NCBI GenBank assembly: GCA_036936605.1
Contig: JAUPFV010000001.1
Location: forward strand, 211,899,138 to 211,963,137
Length of the DNA stretch: 64,000 nt
From: Limnanthes douglasii subsp. nivea
Lineage: Eukaryota; Streptophyta; Magnoliopsida; Brassicales; Limnanthaceae
Reading direction: 5' to 3'
Shown one piece after another: positions 34,689-48,804 of the stretch (within the stretch, counting starts at the first letter, position 1; every line of letters begins with the position of its first letter). A program made the position numbers and the translations under genes. A model generated the notes under the pieces. It had not been told where the DNA came from and did no database searches. It worked only from the letters and a program-made list of their open reading frames with translations.

Positions 34689-35965
34689 TCTATTAAGAAT
34701 AAGAGTAATAAGACTGTTATTTGTTATGAATAACAGTAGTAGGAACGTTACTATAATAGGAATAACAATAATAAAATGTTATTCTTGGTACTTCAACGAA
34801 CGAAAATCATTTATATAATTTATTTTTTATAAAAGAATTTTCTAAGTGGTTTAAATTAACAAAAATAAATTTTGTTATACATTAAAAAATACTAAAACTA
34901 ATTAATAATCATACTGTTTATTACTTTGGCCAATTCCCTACTAAGAGAGAAAACTAATTAGTAGATTAAAAACTAATTATTCATAATATTGTTTTTCTCC
35001 AAAAATAGAGAGAAAAAAAAAGTCAACGACATAATTAGAAATATAAAAACCTTGCTAACAAGTTACATGAGAAATTTAAATAAAATAATAATGATCTTAA
35101 ACGGTTTTATTATTTGGTATATCTGTTTTCGAGTATTTATAATAGATTATAGGTCATTTTTGTCATTATAAATTAATAAAACATATAATTAGAATTTCTA
35201 AACTATCATGCACACTTAATAAGAAATACTCATACTAAGGGACGCCAAATAAGAATTATTAACGTTTTCGAATATTTAATAAGAAATAACCCAATAATAT
35301 AACCGTTGAAGATCATTATTATTTTATCATACAATTATTATTATTTCCAGTGGGCCTCATTTTGTCTAATTCTTAATAAGTGCATTTAATTGTATGATAA
35401 TTCTATAAGAGGCGTTTTATTTCCTTATTGACAAATTTACCGTTAATTTACGCTAACCCATGTACCTCAGCCTTCAAATAAATCGAAACTGAATACTTTT
35501 TTTTTCTTCATCTCACTCTTCAAACAACTTGAAACGAAGTACTTTTTTTTTTCTTCATGTCACTCTTCGATCTGGACCTCAGGTTTTTATTTATCTTTTT
35601 TTCTCAATAGATTCGAAGTTTTTTGTTCTTGAATGATTTATTTTGTTGATTTTTAATGATTTGGTGATATATTGTTAGGGGTTTTTTAATCATATAAATA
35701 TATATTGTTAGAATCATATTATAGATTAACATGTTTTTGTGTTGAATTAAATCTAATTTCCAAATGATTTTCAAATTAATAGTCATATATTATTCAGATC
35801 ATTGTCTGGTGATACTTTATGTATGTGTTTAGTTTAGATTACAAATTCTTGTATAGTATTATTATTGTATAGTATTATATTATGTTAAGAATTTTTTTTA
35901 TTAATAGATAAATTATAGATCGAATCGGTATTCAATCCCAAAGGAGATAAAATAGTTAAATGGTA

Positions 35966-36100
35966 TTGATTAAATGCATAAGACATTTTCTTTTTCCTGA
36001 TACAACCCGTAACTACTATTTAGTGGTGTCTTCTGGGAAAATAAACTTGTACGCGGAATTGCTTTTCCAAAATCTTTTTTTGTAGTTGGAGTGGTGGAAA
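35966..36100. repeat. Dispersed repeat copy A, unit 2
   Basis: Counterpart of 4471-4605. Confidence 0.6.
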
Positions 36101-36614
36101 CCTTATAAAAAGATCGTTTAGATCCCAGTCATAAGAAGTTATATCTCAAATCTAAGTCGAAAAAATGAGGTTAAGTTTGGTTTTAAATGGATAGGTTTGG
36201 TGAAACCAACACAAAAACTAAATCTTAAGACATTCAATGTTTCTATGAAAAAATAAGATATTGTGCGGTTTTAGAAACATTTCCCTATTATGAAGCTTTG
36301 AATTAAATGAATAATAGGTTTTCAAATTATCAAAATGATATGGTTTATTGCGAATATAAACTACATGTCAATGAAGCATGGAGTTGAAAGTCTGATTGAA
36401 AGTGAAAAATTCTTTGAGTTTGTTATCGCTCGATCGACTTATTATCGAATATAATGAAGTGGAAATTTGTTGTTCGATGCCATAAAGTCTGCCAAAAACA
36501 TTGTGACGACAAATATTTGGAGTTAGGGGTTGTTATATTTCATAAGCATACGTAGAATACTAAAATGGGATAATATCTAGTGTACGAAGTCGCATATTTG
36601 TTGTGCTCGGTTGT

Positions 36615-37120
36615 AGTTAATTTTGAAGAAAGGTGGAGAGAGTAGTATAGAATAGAATATCTGTATTTGTTTTTGTTCTTTTTTTTTCTTGATACATTTG
36701 TGATTCCCACTGCTGCTATTTATACACAGTTAGTGCAGCAGTGATGAATCTTTTCTGTTACAACAATATTGTGGATAAGGCAGTACATTTAGTTACAATT
36801 TATTGAATTGAGCATGTGACAAAACATTTGTGTCCAGCCTGATTAATAGCATTTGGTCACACAACTTATTCCCGTGTTATAGGCTGGGCGATGGGTTTGG
36901 ATTAGCCTGGTTGGTTGGACTACTCGATGCAGGCCCAAGACTTATAAGGCTGAGAAACGACTCTTAGAACAGTCGTTTCTATAGAGAGAAGAGAGCTTCT
37001 AATCTGAACTCAAAACCCTAGACCAGCTTCTTCTGCTTAACCTTTTCTTCTTCCTGTCGCCGTCTGTTGTCATCGTTGCCGGTAACAGCCTTAGGAGAGG
37101 CTATAACTTTAGTCTTGACA
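36615..37120 (-). repeat. 3' LTR, unit 2 copia
   Basis: Identical by eye to 5120-5625. Confidence 0.93.
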
Positions 37121-38385
37121 TCCCCCCGCAAACGAAGGGTTGAGTTTACGATACCGAGTTTGTCTCGAAGAAAAACGAATCGGGAGTGAGTCAAAGGCTT
37201 CGTCAGACAGTCGGCAAGCTGATCGTGAGAGGGGATGTATCGGATTTGTAAAGATCCTTGAAGGACCTGGTCACGAACGAAGTGAACATCGAGTTTAACG
37301 TGCTTCGTTCGTGCATGAAACACTGGGTTTGAGGCAAGGGAGCTGGCACCCAGGTTGTTACACCATATGATAGATGGTGGTGTGACTGGAAGTTTGATTT
37401 CTGTCAGAATAGAGCGAAGCCAAATCAGTTCAGAGGACAGGTTAGCCAGTGCACGATATTCGGATCCAGTGGAGGACCGTGCAACAACATGCTGCTTCTT
37501 TGAAGACCAGGAAATCAGTGACTCCTCAAAGTAGACACAATACACCCCAACACTTTGTTTGTCATCCACCGAGGAGGCCCAGTCTGCATCAGAGAATCCA
37601 TGAAGGTACAGATGGCTGGATGGTTTAATGTGAAGAACAGTCCATCGCGAGCCAGATAAGTATCTCAAAACCTGCTTCAAACATTGCCAATGTATAGTAG
37701 TAGGCTTTTGCTGATACTGACTTAATTTGTTGACAGCAAAAGCAATATCTGGTCGGGTGTGCATGAGGTGCTGAAGAGCCCCCAGCAAGCTTCGAAATGG
37801 TGTAGGATCAGTGAGGAGCGTGCCAGATGAACTAGAGAGGTGCACCCCAGCTGCCATAGGCGTCGGAAAAGGCTTGGACATGGAGAGTCCCTCGCTTGCA
37901 AGTAAGTTGGTTATATATTGATGTTGTGTCAAATAAATGTCGGTCGGGTCACGATGAGCTTCTATTCCCAAGAATAGATGGAGTGACCCCATGTCCTTTA
38001 AGGAGAAAAGAGCATTAAGCTTGTGTATGAACTGAGTCAGACATGTAGATTGTGTCCCTGTCACTATAATGCCATCCACGTAAACCAATATTAGAATAAT
38101 AGTCGAGTGAGAGATAAAGTAAAACAAAGAGCAATCTGCTCTTGAGTTGTTGAACCCCCAACTGAGTAAGGTGTCCTTCAGTCTAGAGTACCAGGCTCTT
38201 GGAGCCTGTTTTAGCCCATACAGAGCTTTGTGGAGCTTGCACACGTGTGTAGGATACACAGAGTCTCTGAATCCCTCTGGTTGAGCCATATAGACGTCTT
38301 CACTTAGGAAACCATTCAAAAAGGCATTGTTTATGTCTAACTGACGTACCTCCCATCCTTTAGACACTACAATAGCCAAAATCAA
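37018..38385 (-). pseudogene. Copia RT/RNase H part, unit 2 copy
   Basis: 455 codons with the same YVDG box and WCNN motif as unit 1. Residue 165 is Glu (C at 37893) instead of Gln. Confidence 0.93.
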
Positions 38386-39196
38386 CCCCAGGGGTTTGAT
38401 GAAAGCCCTTGGCTACCAACCTAGCCTTGTGTCTTTGCACAGAACCATCCATGTTGTAGCCAACTACGTTAATTTTAGGTGACCAAGGAACTAGTGTCCA
38501 GCTCTTATTGTTCATGAGAGCCTGAAACTCAGAGTTCATAGCAGCAACCCAGTGAGGATTAGTAGAAGCTTCTGAGTATTTGGTAGGTTCAAGAGTGAGA
38601 GGGATAGTAGTGGTCATAGATCCAACATAAGGTGTTTGAGGTTTAAGTGTACCATCTTGGGTTCTTGTTTTCATAGTATGGGTTTTGAGAGAGGGAGGTT
38701 GGTGTTGTGTGGAAACATGAGGGTCAAGAGGTAGTTGTATGGCTAGTGTAGGATTCATATGGAGGAAAGTGGTTGTAGTGTTAGGATGTGCTGAGTTAGG
38801 ACTGAAAGGTAGTGTAGTGTCACTGTGAGAGGAAGTAGTAGTTCTGGTGTGAGATGGTGAATTGGCAGAGAGGGTAATGTGGGTGTCATGATTTTGTGTA
38901 GTGTGGGAAGTGACCTTACCTTGAGAGGAACTAGGAGTTGAGGAGATTGTCTGGTCAGAAGAGTCATGAGACTGAGTTACAGTAGAGGATAGATCACCAT
39001 TAGTCACAAGAGAGGTGGGCAGATTAGGAAACCAAGTATGAGAAGTTGGAATTGACACAGACTCAGACTGTTGACCATAGAAAGTACTTGATAGAAAAGG
39101 GAATTCCCTTTCATTGAATATGACATTTCTAGACACATAAACCCTATTTTTGGGATCCAAACAGATATAACCCTTATAATGTGGACTGTATCCCAA
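38360..39196 (-). pseudogene. Copia integrase end and RT start, unit 2 copy
   Basis: Counterpart of 6865-7701, with Asn in place of Ser in the AAMNSE stretch (T at 38535). Confidence 0.92.
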
Positions 39197-39220
39197 GAAA
39201 ACACATTTAATAGTATGAAA

Positions 39221-40879
39221 TTAAAACTTTTGTGACTGGTAAGGCCTTAGACAACGATAACAGGCACAGCCAAATGTTTTTAGGATAAAGTAATTGGGTA
39301 TTTTGTGACAGAGAAGTTCATAGGGTGATATGTGAGAGAGAACTGGTGTAGGTAATCTGTTAATGAGAAAAATGGTTGTTTGAAAAGCATGAACCCAAAA
39401 CTTGTAGGGTGACCCAGATTGAGCTAGGAGAGTGAGACCTGTTTCAACTAGATGCCTATGCTTTCTCTCTACCCTGCCATTTTGGGCTAAGGTGTATGGG
39501 CATGATCTCTTAAGTATGAATCCATTTTCTTGAGCAAAAGAGTGAAAGGGTCTGTATTCACCACCCCAATCACTCTGGACAACTTTGATTGATCTGTCAA
39601 ATTGTTTCTCAACAAGTGTTTTGAATGTTTTGAATGTGTTGAACACTTGGCCTTTATCTTTTTGGGGATAAAACCAAGTATATCTTGTGTGGTCATCAAT
39701 GAAAATAACATAGAATCTGTGTCCCTCTGAAGAGACAACAGGAGAAGGACCCCATACATCTGTGTGTATGAGATCCAGAACATTAGATGCATTGGACTTA
39801 GACACAGAATAGGGCAAACTGTGAGACTTTCCTAATTGGCAAGCCTCACAAAAACTCATTTCATTCTTTCCAGTGGTAGTGAGATTACAAAGCTTTAGAA
39901 CATAGTTCAAAGTGTTTAGATATGGATGGCCAAGCTTCCTATGCCATCCATCTTTTAGGAAATTGGAAACATTAACATGAACATTGGACAGAAAAGCTTT
40001 AGGTGAACTAGAGGAGATCTGACTTTCTTGTGACTTAGGATGGCTGTCCAATCTGTATAGCCCATTCTCAGACATCCCTCTGAGAAGAATAATCCATGTG
40101 TCCTTGTCCTTTACAAAGCAAAAACCACTATGAAACTCAACAAAAAATCTGTTACGGTTAGTTAATTGAGAAATAGATAGTAAATTTTTGTTAATTGAGG
40201 GTACATGTAGAACATCAGACAGATAGATAGGTGATTTAGTGCTGGAATAAAGTTTAGAGTTACCAATGTTTTTTATAGGGAGTTTTTGACCACTACCAAC
40301 CATAACACTCTTAGTACCTGTATACTCAGAGTTTTGGGTTAAGAGTCCTGAGTTGCCTGTGACATGGTGGCTAGCACCACTATCAGCAAACCAGGCATTG
40401 TCACCTGCAGTATCTTGAGTAGCAATGTAAGCTGTTTGATCACCTTCACTTTTGGTTTGCTCTGTTGGTGTATTTCCCATCACAGAAGGATCATCTCTGT
40501 AGTAGCATACTAGAGCTGAATGTCCAAATCTACTATAGATTTGACACATAGGTTTGTTCTGAAATGATCTACCTCCTCTCCCCCTGTAGTACTGCCCTCT
40601 GCCTCTGTTATTGTTAGAGTAATAGGACCTGCCTCTATATCCTCTACTCTGTCCTCTAGAACCACCATAGAATCCTCTAGTGTTGTGGTTTTGTTGTTTT
40701 CCATCTGTCTTTTGAGTAAAGTTCACTGAGGCTATGCTGACATTAGACATGTTATTTTGAATACTCAACAGTTGTTCAAGTCTGCTCTCAAATGTGAGCA
40801 GACTTGTTTGTAGATCCAGCCAACTGAGATCTTCCTTATCAGTTAGACTCACCACAATAGGTGTATACTCAGAGTCCAA
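39221..40879 (-). pseudogene. Copia gag end, protease and integrase, unit 2 copy
   Basis: 552 codons, identical in translation to 7726-9384, including the Tyr in the zinc knuckle and the terminal TAA. Confidence 0.94.
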
Positions 40880-40956
40880 GCCAGCTAGGACTTAAGTAAT
40901 TAGGTCGTCCATAGATACACCACACCCAGCAAGCAGTAGATTATCAGCTATAGACT

Positions 40957-41459
40957 TCATTTGTTAAGATAGTCATGCATTGAAGAGTTACCTTTACGAG
41001 TTCTCTGAAACTCAGATTTGAAGTAGGTAATTCTGGCTCTAGTTTGTGAGCCAGACAGCCTGCTAGCAGCTTCCCAGAGATCCTTTGCGGTCTCTTCTTC
41101 CATAAACTGGGCTGCTACATTATGAATCATGGTTGAGTACAGCCAGCCAAGGAGCAGTTGATCTTTAGCAATCCACTCTTTGTATTCAGGATTTTTACTT
41201 ACATTCCCTTCAGAACTAGTGATAAACTTTCCTGGATAGGGTTTGTCCCCTGTAGTATATCCACCTAGTTTATTTCCTTTGATCATAGGAAGGACCATAG
41301 TTTTCACAGCAGGTAGTTGTTTCTATCAAGATTAACATTGTGATTGTTGTTGTTGTTCATGGTGTGCAGGTTTGAGTTTTTGGTGCTGCTGGTGAGGTTG
41401 CTTTGAAGGATAGATCCTAGAGAGTCACAGCTAAGTGATGGAGAATCAGGATTCGTCAT
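40957..41459 (-). pseudogene. Copia gag start, unit 2 copy
   Basis: Same two one-base frameshifts as 9462-9964. Confidence 0.92.
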
Positions 41460-41485
41460 TGATGGCTTAGTGTGCTCTGATACCA

Positions 41486-41989
41486 AGTTAATTTTGAAGA
41501 AAAGTGGAGAGAGTAGTATAGAATAGAATATCTGTATTTGTTTTTGTTCTCTTTCTTTTCTTGATACATTTGTGATTCCCACTACTGATATTTATACATA
41601 GTTAGTGCAGCAGTGAGGAATCTTTTCTGTTACAACAATATTGTAGATAAGGCAGTATATTTAGTTACAATTTATTGAATTGAGCATGTGACAAAACATT
41701 TGTGTGCAGCCTGATTAATAGCATTTGGTCACACAACTTATTCCCGTGTTATAGGCTGGTCGATGGGCTTAGATTAGCCTGGTTGGTTGGACTACTCGAT
41801 CCAGGCCCAAAAATTATAAGGCTGAGAAACGACTCTTGGGACAGTCGTTTCTATAGAGAGAATAGAGCTTCTCATCTAAACTCAAAACCCTAGACCAACT
41901 TCTTCTGCTTCACCTTTTCTTCATGTCGCCGTCTATTGTCATCGTCGCCGGTAACAGCCTTAGGAGAGGCTATAGCTTTAGTCTTAACA
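41486..41989 (-). repeat. 5' LTR, unit 2 copia
   Basis: Identical by eye to 9991-10494. It differs from its partner LTR by the same ~28 sites, so no LTR-to-LTR conversion has occurred since the unit duplicated. Confidence 0.93.
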
Positions 41990-42114
41990 GTTGTGATCAA
42001 GTTATTAAGCTTGTCTCCATTTAGTAAAGTAGTTCACAACGACAACAAGGTATTGGTTCTTTCCAATTTCTAGATGTAGTGTGCCAACCAAATCAATCCC
42101 CGATTTATCAAAAG

Positions 42115-42870
42115 GTGCGGGTGGACATGTGTTATTTGCATTCCGCCCAACAAATCCTCATATTCGGAAACGTTATTTGTAGTGGGTAGTTTAATGACGA
42201 TACCCGCTCCCCATCCAAGTGCTCTTGAAGCCCTATCGGTTTCGATGATCTATTCTGGTGGGGCATCGTCCTTTTGCGGTGCATCATAATCATCCCCCCA
42301 CGTGACACATGAAACTCATTGATGAAATCGGCTACAGCTTGATCTTGGATCAATATACGAGGATTGTATTTGATATCGTATTCGCTAACTTCTATAGACC
42401 ATGGCGTTAGTCTATCAGATATGTTAGGTTTCTTTAAGACATAACTCAAAGGAAATGATGTGCGAACAGTAATCGTTTGACTATAGAAGTGCAGATGCAT
42501 CTTGCATGTTGATACTACCAGCCTCAAGGCCAACTTCTCAAAGTTAAGATAGTGTATTTCTGCTTCGATTAAGGATTTGATAGTATAGTAGACCAGCCGC
42601 TGTATGCGCCAACAGAAAAAACATAAGGTAAAAGGTAGACATAGAGAAGTTCATCGGTGGTTGGGGCGGAAAAGATTTCCTATGATGTCAGATAATTTTT
42701 AAGCATTGTGAAAGCTTTGCTTTTCGCCGTTTGTTTGATGAAACTTTCTTGGCTTCCCTCCAAACGTTGAAGAAGGGATGGCTTTTCTCTAGTGCCCTCG
42801 AAATAAAGCATCAACCTTGGATATGTTGCTAGCAATCCAAGAAAAAACATCTAAATTCTATTTTAATAAG
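42115..42870 (-). pseudogene. Ty3/gypsy RT/RNase H relic, unit 2 copy
   Basis: Counterpart of 10620-11375; no difference seen. Confidence 0.85.
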
Positions 42871-43360
42871 AAAATTAAGGGCTCTGAGCCCTAGTATTTA
42901 TATTACATATGTGATAAATATTTTACTAGTTTGTTACTTTTTTATATAATTAGTTTTATTCGAGTACTACTAATGCTAGTCCAATATACCGATAGACCAT
43001 GTGATGGTCCAATTCAATGGAGAAATTTAAACATTTGAAGATTCACATTTTGTTGTCGAGTAACTTTAGTGACGGGCTAATATTTTTTGTTATCTAACAA
43101 ATTATATGTTTTTGGTTGGAAGATAGAGGATGTAATGGAAGTACCCCTCAATTTATTCTCCCCCCTAACTATTTTGTAATTAGATATATGTTAACCCCAA
43201 TGTTAGGCTCATAAAATAAAAATGATAAGTTTTTTCATTTTAGAAATATGAAGCTATAGTAGTTGACGTCAGTACGAAGAGACTCAATACCCATTTAGAC
43301 GAATAATTTGGACCTCATAAGAAAGAATAATGAAAAGTATAGAATTTTCATACACTTCAA

Positions 43361-43610
43361 GGACTTGACAAAGAATGTTCTAAAGATCCATTCATGGATC
43401 TAGGGTTGATCAATTGGTATATTACACCTAAAAACACGTTATTTTCCTTGATTGATGCCTACTCAGTTTATAATCAAATTCAGATACTTCTGAATGATCA
43501 ATAGAATACCACATTCATTACAACATGAGCTTACACTATTATAAAGTTATGTCATTTGGTTGAAAAATGCAGGACTAATTAGATGTCGGTTAGCCAAGAT
43601 TTTTCTAGTT
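43361..43610 (+). pseudogene. Ty3/gypsy RT fragment, unit 2 copy
   Basis: Counterpart of 11866-12115. Confidence 0.8.
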
Positions 43611-46134
43611 AGATTAATCAAAATATTAAGTTATATAATAGTTATGATGATTTCAACCATGATTGTCTCTTAACTATCTAGTTTGGATAAAGTTAGTTCA
43701 TTGAATGAGTTGACTATCCATTCTTATGACTGATAGTCCTCGACAATCAATTATTTATAAAGTTAGTCCCCTAAATAAATTGGGGGGCTGATTTTATCCA
43801 AAATGAAATTGATGACGATTTTTGCTCGAGGGACTATATGTGAAGAAAGTTGACAGTCCAAACATTCCTACTAGACTTTTGAAAGTCTATATCCTATTTG
43901 TCACTAAAATTAATAGACCAGACACTAATTAATATTAAAAACTGGATCAGAAACATATTATTTGGTAGATTTCCCATCCTTTTTTGAGAGATCAAAGCTT
44001 AATGATTTTGATAAAGTTGTATTCACTAACATAGTATTTCAATTTATTTTTCTAAATGATACATGAATTTTGATAACATTATATGCAAATATGTTTTACC
44101 ATTACTAAATATTAGGTATTTAATGTATCTCTAAATTAAAATCAAATATCTTTAAGAGTGGGACAATAACAAGCTACGACTATATGGAAAGGTGTTTCAC
44201 CCTTACCCGGTTTTGGAGATTTAACCTTTGAGAGGTATATAATCGTACCACTATATTAGAAAATTATAATTTCAAAATATTTTTATTGGTCAATTATAAA
44301 TTTTTGGGAATGAACTAGTCTGTTATTGAAAATGCTAACTCAATGATCATATAGATTATAATTTTAAATCAAATAAAAAATAATCAATCCAAATCGGGAT
44401 AATCGCGCACCAAGATATGGTATTTCAAAGTTAGGTAGTCACGTTGGTTTCAGCACTCGTTAAGATCATCTAAAATTTGACAAATCCAACTTTTGTTCTT
44501 AATTGGGGGTTAATTTTCAAGTTTTAGGTCTAAACATTAACTCTAAAATTAGATTTAAAATTATTTTCTTATAAATTTTCATCATTACCTAAAAATGAAT
44601 CTTTTGATTTATATTAGTTCAATATTCAACCACTCTGAAAGTGAATAATCGAGACACTATATTTTCACAATTGTGGTAATAAAATTTACAATTTTATAAA
44701 AAATATTTCATGGTATGATTTCAAATAATATTTATTTGAGTCCCATCATTATGTATAGTTAAAATTCCTAATCTATATGAAGATTATTCCATGACCATAG
44801 TCTCATATATATATATATATAACATCTACGTGGTCTTACAGAATTACCATATCATTCTTTCCATTCTATATGAATATTTTGGAATATGTTACCTAAGGTA
44901 TAAAAATATTTTATATTCACAACAATTAACCATAATCATGGCATATGTAAAAAAAAGAGTTGAAGGGTATCAGATTACCCGTAAGGATTTGAAAATTTAT
45001 ATGTACCACACTCGTCATAACCATTATCAGAGACCTAGAGCAGGAATATATTATACATTATTGGAGGGTCAAGCCTGACTGATCATGGTAATTAAACAAA
45101 CCATTTTACAATAAAAACTATTTATGCATGAGTATGGTTTGTGTAGACGTAGTAATGACAACATGCAACGAATGATGACCATCAACAAATATATATGGTA
45201 GTACTCTCAAAGGGCTGACTTACATATATAACAATCGTTTCTTAAGATGTAAGGCACTAAATTTATTTCATTTCATTACTCGCCTGATTATGCCCACTAA
45301 GGTAGGATATTTGGTCTATCAATCATTCTGAAAAAACACTTCATATTATTCATGAATTTCTTATAAAAAGCTCATTAAAGCGGCGTTAGCAGGTTTTCCA
45401 AATCAGTGCTAGAGAATGAGCATCTTAGTCATGATTTCCTTTTATTACTTGTCTGGAGAATGAGAATCGGAATATACACATTTTATTGTGTACCGTCACG
45501 ATTTGATATTTATCTTAATAGATAAAAAAATATTTTTTCGTACCATAATAAACTGTGAGTATATCTCATCTAGTGCTTAGAACTCTAAAGAGTGATAAAT
45601 CTCATTCAAAACCTAATGTACATGAAATCAACAATCTCTAGGGATGCAAGTCAGTGTTATGTACATTCTAAAGTCTAAGTGCCACTAACAATGATTAATT
45701 ACATCCTATTTATGACTACACCTTCACAAGTCTAGATTCCACCAAATGCGCACGTAATAAGGTCACATGATTTTGAAGTGTTAAACAAATGACACATCAT
45801 GCAAACATGAAAATATTTGAATATTTAGTTGACCTAAATGTGCAAAACATGTTAAATAACAAATTAGAATCGTGCTCTTCCATCATACGTTGACTCATAA
45901 CTATACTAAACATTATTTTAAGTCTATACACATATATATATATATAATATTTTAAAAATATTAATTGGTTGGTTGCGCCTGTATATGGGGTATGTAAAAC
46001 AACCTTACTTGAAAGCATAACGCTAAAAAAATCAAAATTACATTTATTATGATTTTCACTCCAAACCACTCATGGGTTCAAAAAATTAACTGAATGATCA
46101 TGTAGACCTTTAAATTTTATGTTAAAAAAAGATC

Positions 46135-47155
46135 TACCATCTTTTTTATAAGAAATAAGACCAGATCGGTGTAAAGGTCACTTTTACGGTCTAAGCCTCG
46201 CTTTAGGGATGATACATCTACCGGTTCTTATAAATTAGGAAATTCCTTCATGGCGTAAACAAGTATATCTTTGAAGACGCTCTAGAGTGGTGAAACATTA
46301 TCTTAAACCTTTTCGGTAAACAATTAAACCAGTCCATAATGTTACCTTTAAGACTAATAGAAATGGCTCTATAGAGTATCACATCGGCCGGGTTGAACAT
46401 CATCATCATGGTTTGAAACCAGTTCAAGTGCCTCTTTGGATCCTTTATTCCATTATAGTGGTCCATCCAGAATGGGGCAAATTTTCAGGCCAGGTCAACT
46501 TCCAAAATTATTTCCATAACATAGGAGTCTTTGAGGGCGTATTCAGCCATCTTGTGGCGAACCTGATCGTACTCGAGAGGGTTATTTTTTTTTTCTCTCT
46601 TAGGTGCACCCTAGCTCGCGTTACGGGCCAATCCTTTGTTATCAGATCATTTTCCCATTCTGTTCCATTTTTCTTCGCCAGGCTTCGCCCGCTGTTAGGA
46701 CTTTCCCCCTCAGTTTCCTTTGCTAACCTCTACGCCTAACCAATAATTTTAATAGATACGACCATAAACCCATGCAGTTAGCGTCAATGAGGCGTCATTC
46801 GTCTTAGTCAATGTACCTCTAGTCTGCCAATCCTTTATTTTTTACACTTTACTTCTTTCAGTTGTTCCTGCTGTTTCTCATTGATCTGTGATTCCAGATG
46901 ATGAACTAAAAAAATAGTTATTGGATTACTTAGGTGAGCACTGAGCTAGACCTGAGCCATTACACTGTTGTCCCTGATGGGGTCATTATCTAAGCCAATG
47001 CTGGCAGCTAGTTTGTCTTCTTCTGAAAGTACTCTGTTTACAACAACGATCAGGTGGGTTGCAACTGGGTTTCCCAGTTGGATGTTCTCATGATTTCAGC
47101 CATGATTCAGGTAGTCAGTAGATTCTAATATAGATGCTCGATCTTTGGTCGAAAC
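46135..47155 (-). pseudogene. Ty3/gypsy gag relic, unit 2 copy
   Basis: Counterpart of 14640-15660. Differences at 47047 (C) and 47099 (G) lie in its upstream part. Confidence 0.8.
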
Positions 47156-47254
47156 GTTTCTCTTCTAAACTTCCCTTTTGATTTCGGATCTAGTCACCAC
47201 CATTGGAATAATTTTATCTACTTCTTTATGACTATCGTTCCCACAAATGGTGCT

Positions 47255-47326
47255 AAATTTTTTAAGGGAAAATACTCGCAAATATATGCCAAATTTTTTA
47301 AGGGAAAATACTCGCAAATATATGCC
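47255..47326. repeat. 36-base tandem duplication, unit 2 copy
   Basis: Counterpart of 15760-15831. Confidence 0.9.
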
Positions 47327-48804
47327 AATTAGATAACTTAATTTCATTGAGAATAAAATATATATATATATATATATTTTACATATTAACGAACCTATTT
47401 ATATAATCTCGATTCCACATTTTCTCTCCCATTATATGTGTAACGATACTATTTGATCGTGGATTTTTTTTGTAGAATGTTGGCCATATTTAATTCTCAC
47501 TAATCTTCTTTAGGGTCGGTGAGGTTGAAGATTGGTAATAGTGGTAATACGTGAGTTGCACTTATTTTCATTGACCTTGGTAATACGCGGGACCCCTCGG
47601 TAACATACCAAATCTGTTTTTGAAAGATCGTCTTTGGTTATTCTTTATGATCGATCTTGAAGTCTATTACACAAACCGAGGGCAGTCTTCTGTTCTCTTG
47701 GCCCTTCGATCCCAATGGTAATATTTAATAGCCAATGGGCCTTTGTCTTATGATCCTATCTTGTCGTATAGTAATGGCCTCATCAATCATATAATTACTA
47801 TATTTCAGAAAACGATATAATCGTTTAGAGACTATGTCGATCGGGTTTTTTAGGAGATGAATATGATTTATGGATGCAAAGAATGTGGATTTATTGGAGT
47901 TTAAAAGCGGATTTATTAGAAAATCTTGAGAAATTCCTAGTGGACTGCTCTTAAGATATGTTAGCAATGACAAAAATGAATATTAAAGTGTTAGACATGA
48001 AAAGAGGATTTGAGGAATAATTTAAGGAATCAGAGAAAGTATTAAATTTGTTGGAAAATAAAAGGAATGAGGTTAAGAAAATATTCGAAGTTCCTAGAGA
48101 ACTATTGAATCAATCTAGTTTTTCTATCTATGACAATGTTCGTGGTTTCTGAGTTGAATCTGTCCATTGCCGTATATGATAGAAACAACGCTAAGCTAAA
48201 AATTGGACTGCAAGAGTGCTCTCAATATTCAAGAATGGATTATATCCACTTGAAGATGAAATTTCATAGATTAGTTGATAATGGTGACGTAGTAGAAATT
48301 GTGTGATGGAGTAAGAGAAACAATGGACGAGTTAATTGAATTAGTTCGAAACAAAAAAATAAATGGAAGCAAGAACAATTGCGCACAATTTTTGGTGGCG
48401 ATACTTTGTTGACAACGACACATTCATTGAGAAAGATATATATGACATGATTGGAACTTCATCATATTTAGAAGTCGTCAATACATTTGAATATAAATCA
48501 TTTTTTAAAATTGTCTTTCATTCACAATGATTTAAGGAAGGGTTAATGATTCATTATGAGGATGAGGTGTTGGTATGTCCAAATATTACTTGAGTAATTG
48601 TGTGAATGGTGATGGTCGATAAAAGAAATTCAACAACTATTTTCTATAAGAGAGGGTAGAATAAAGACCTAATGATTGGTATTACTCCATTCAAATAGAA
48701 CGACATAAATATGGTAAGCTTCACAAGATGGTCGACCAACTGTGTTGAAATGGTTGACTTAATGGTATCCATTGGAAGAGATGAAAAATAAAATGAAGTT
48801 ACAA

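Larger units (their letters stand above)
36615..41989 (-). mobile_element. Full-length Ty1/copia element, unit 2 copy
   Basis: Same element as 5120-10494 with the same target duplication GTTGT (36610-36614 and 41990-41994), polypurine tract (37121-37129) and primer site (41474-41485). All frameshifts and stops are shared with unit 1, so it was copied as part of the unit and did not insert independently. Two base differences were seen inside it: 37893 and 38535. Confidence 0.95.
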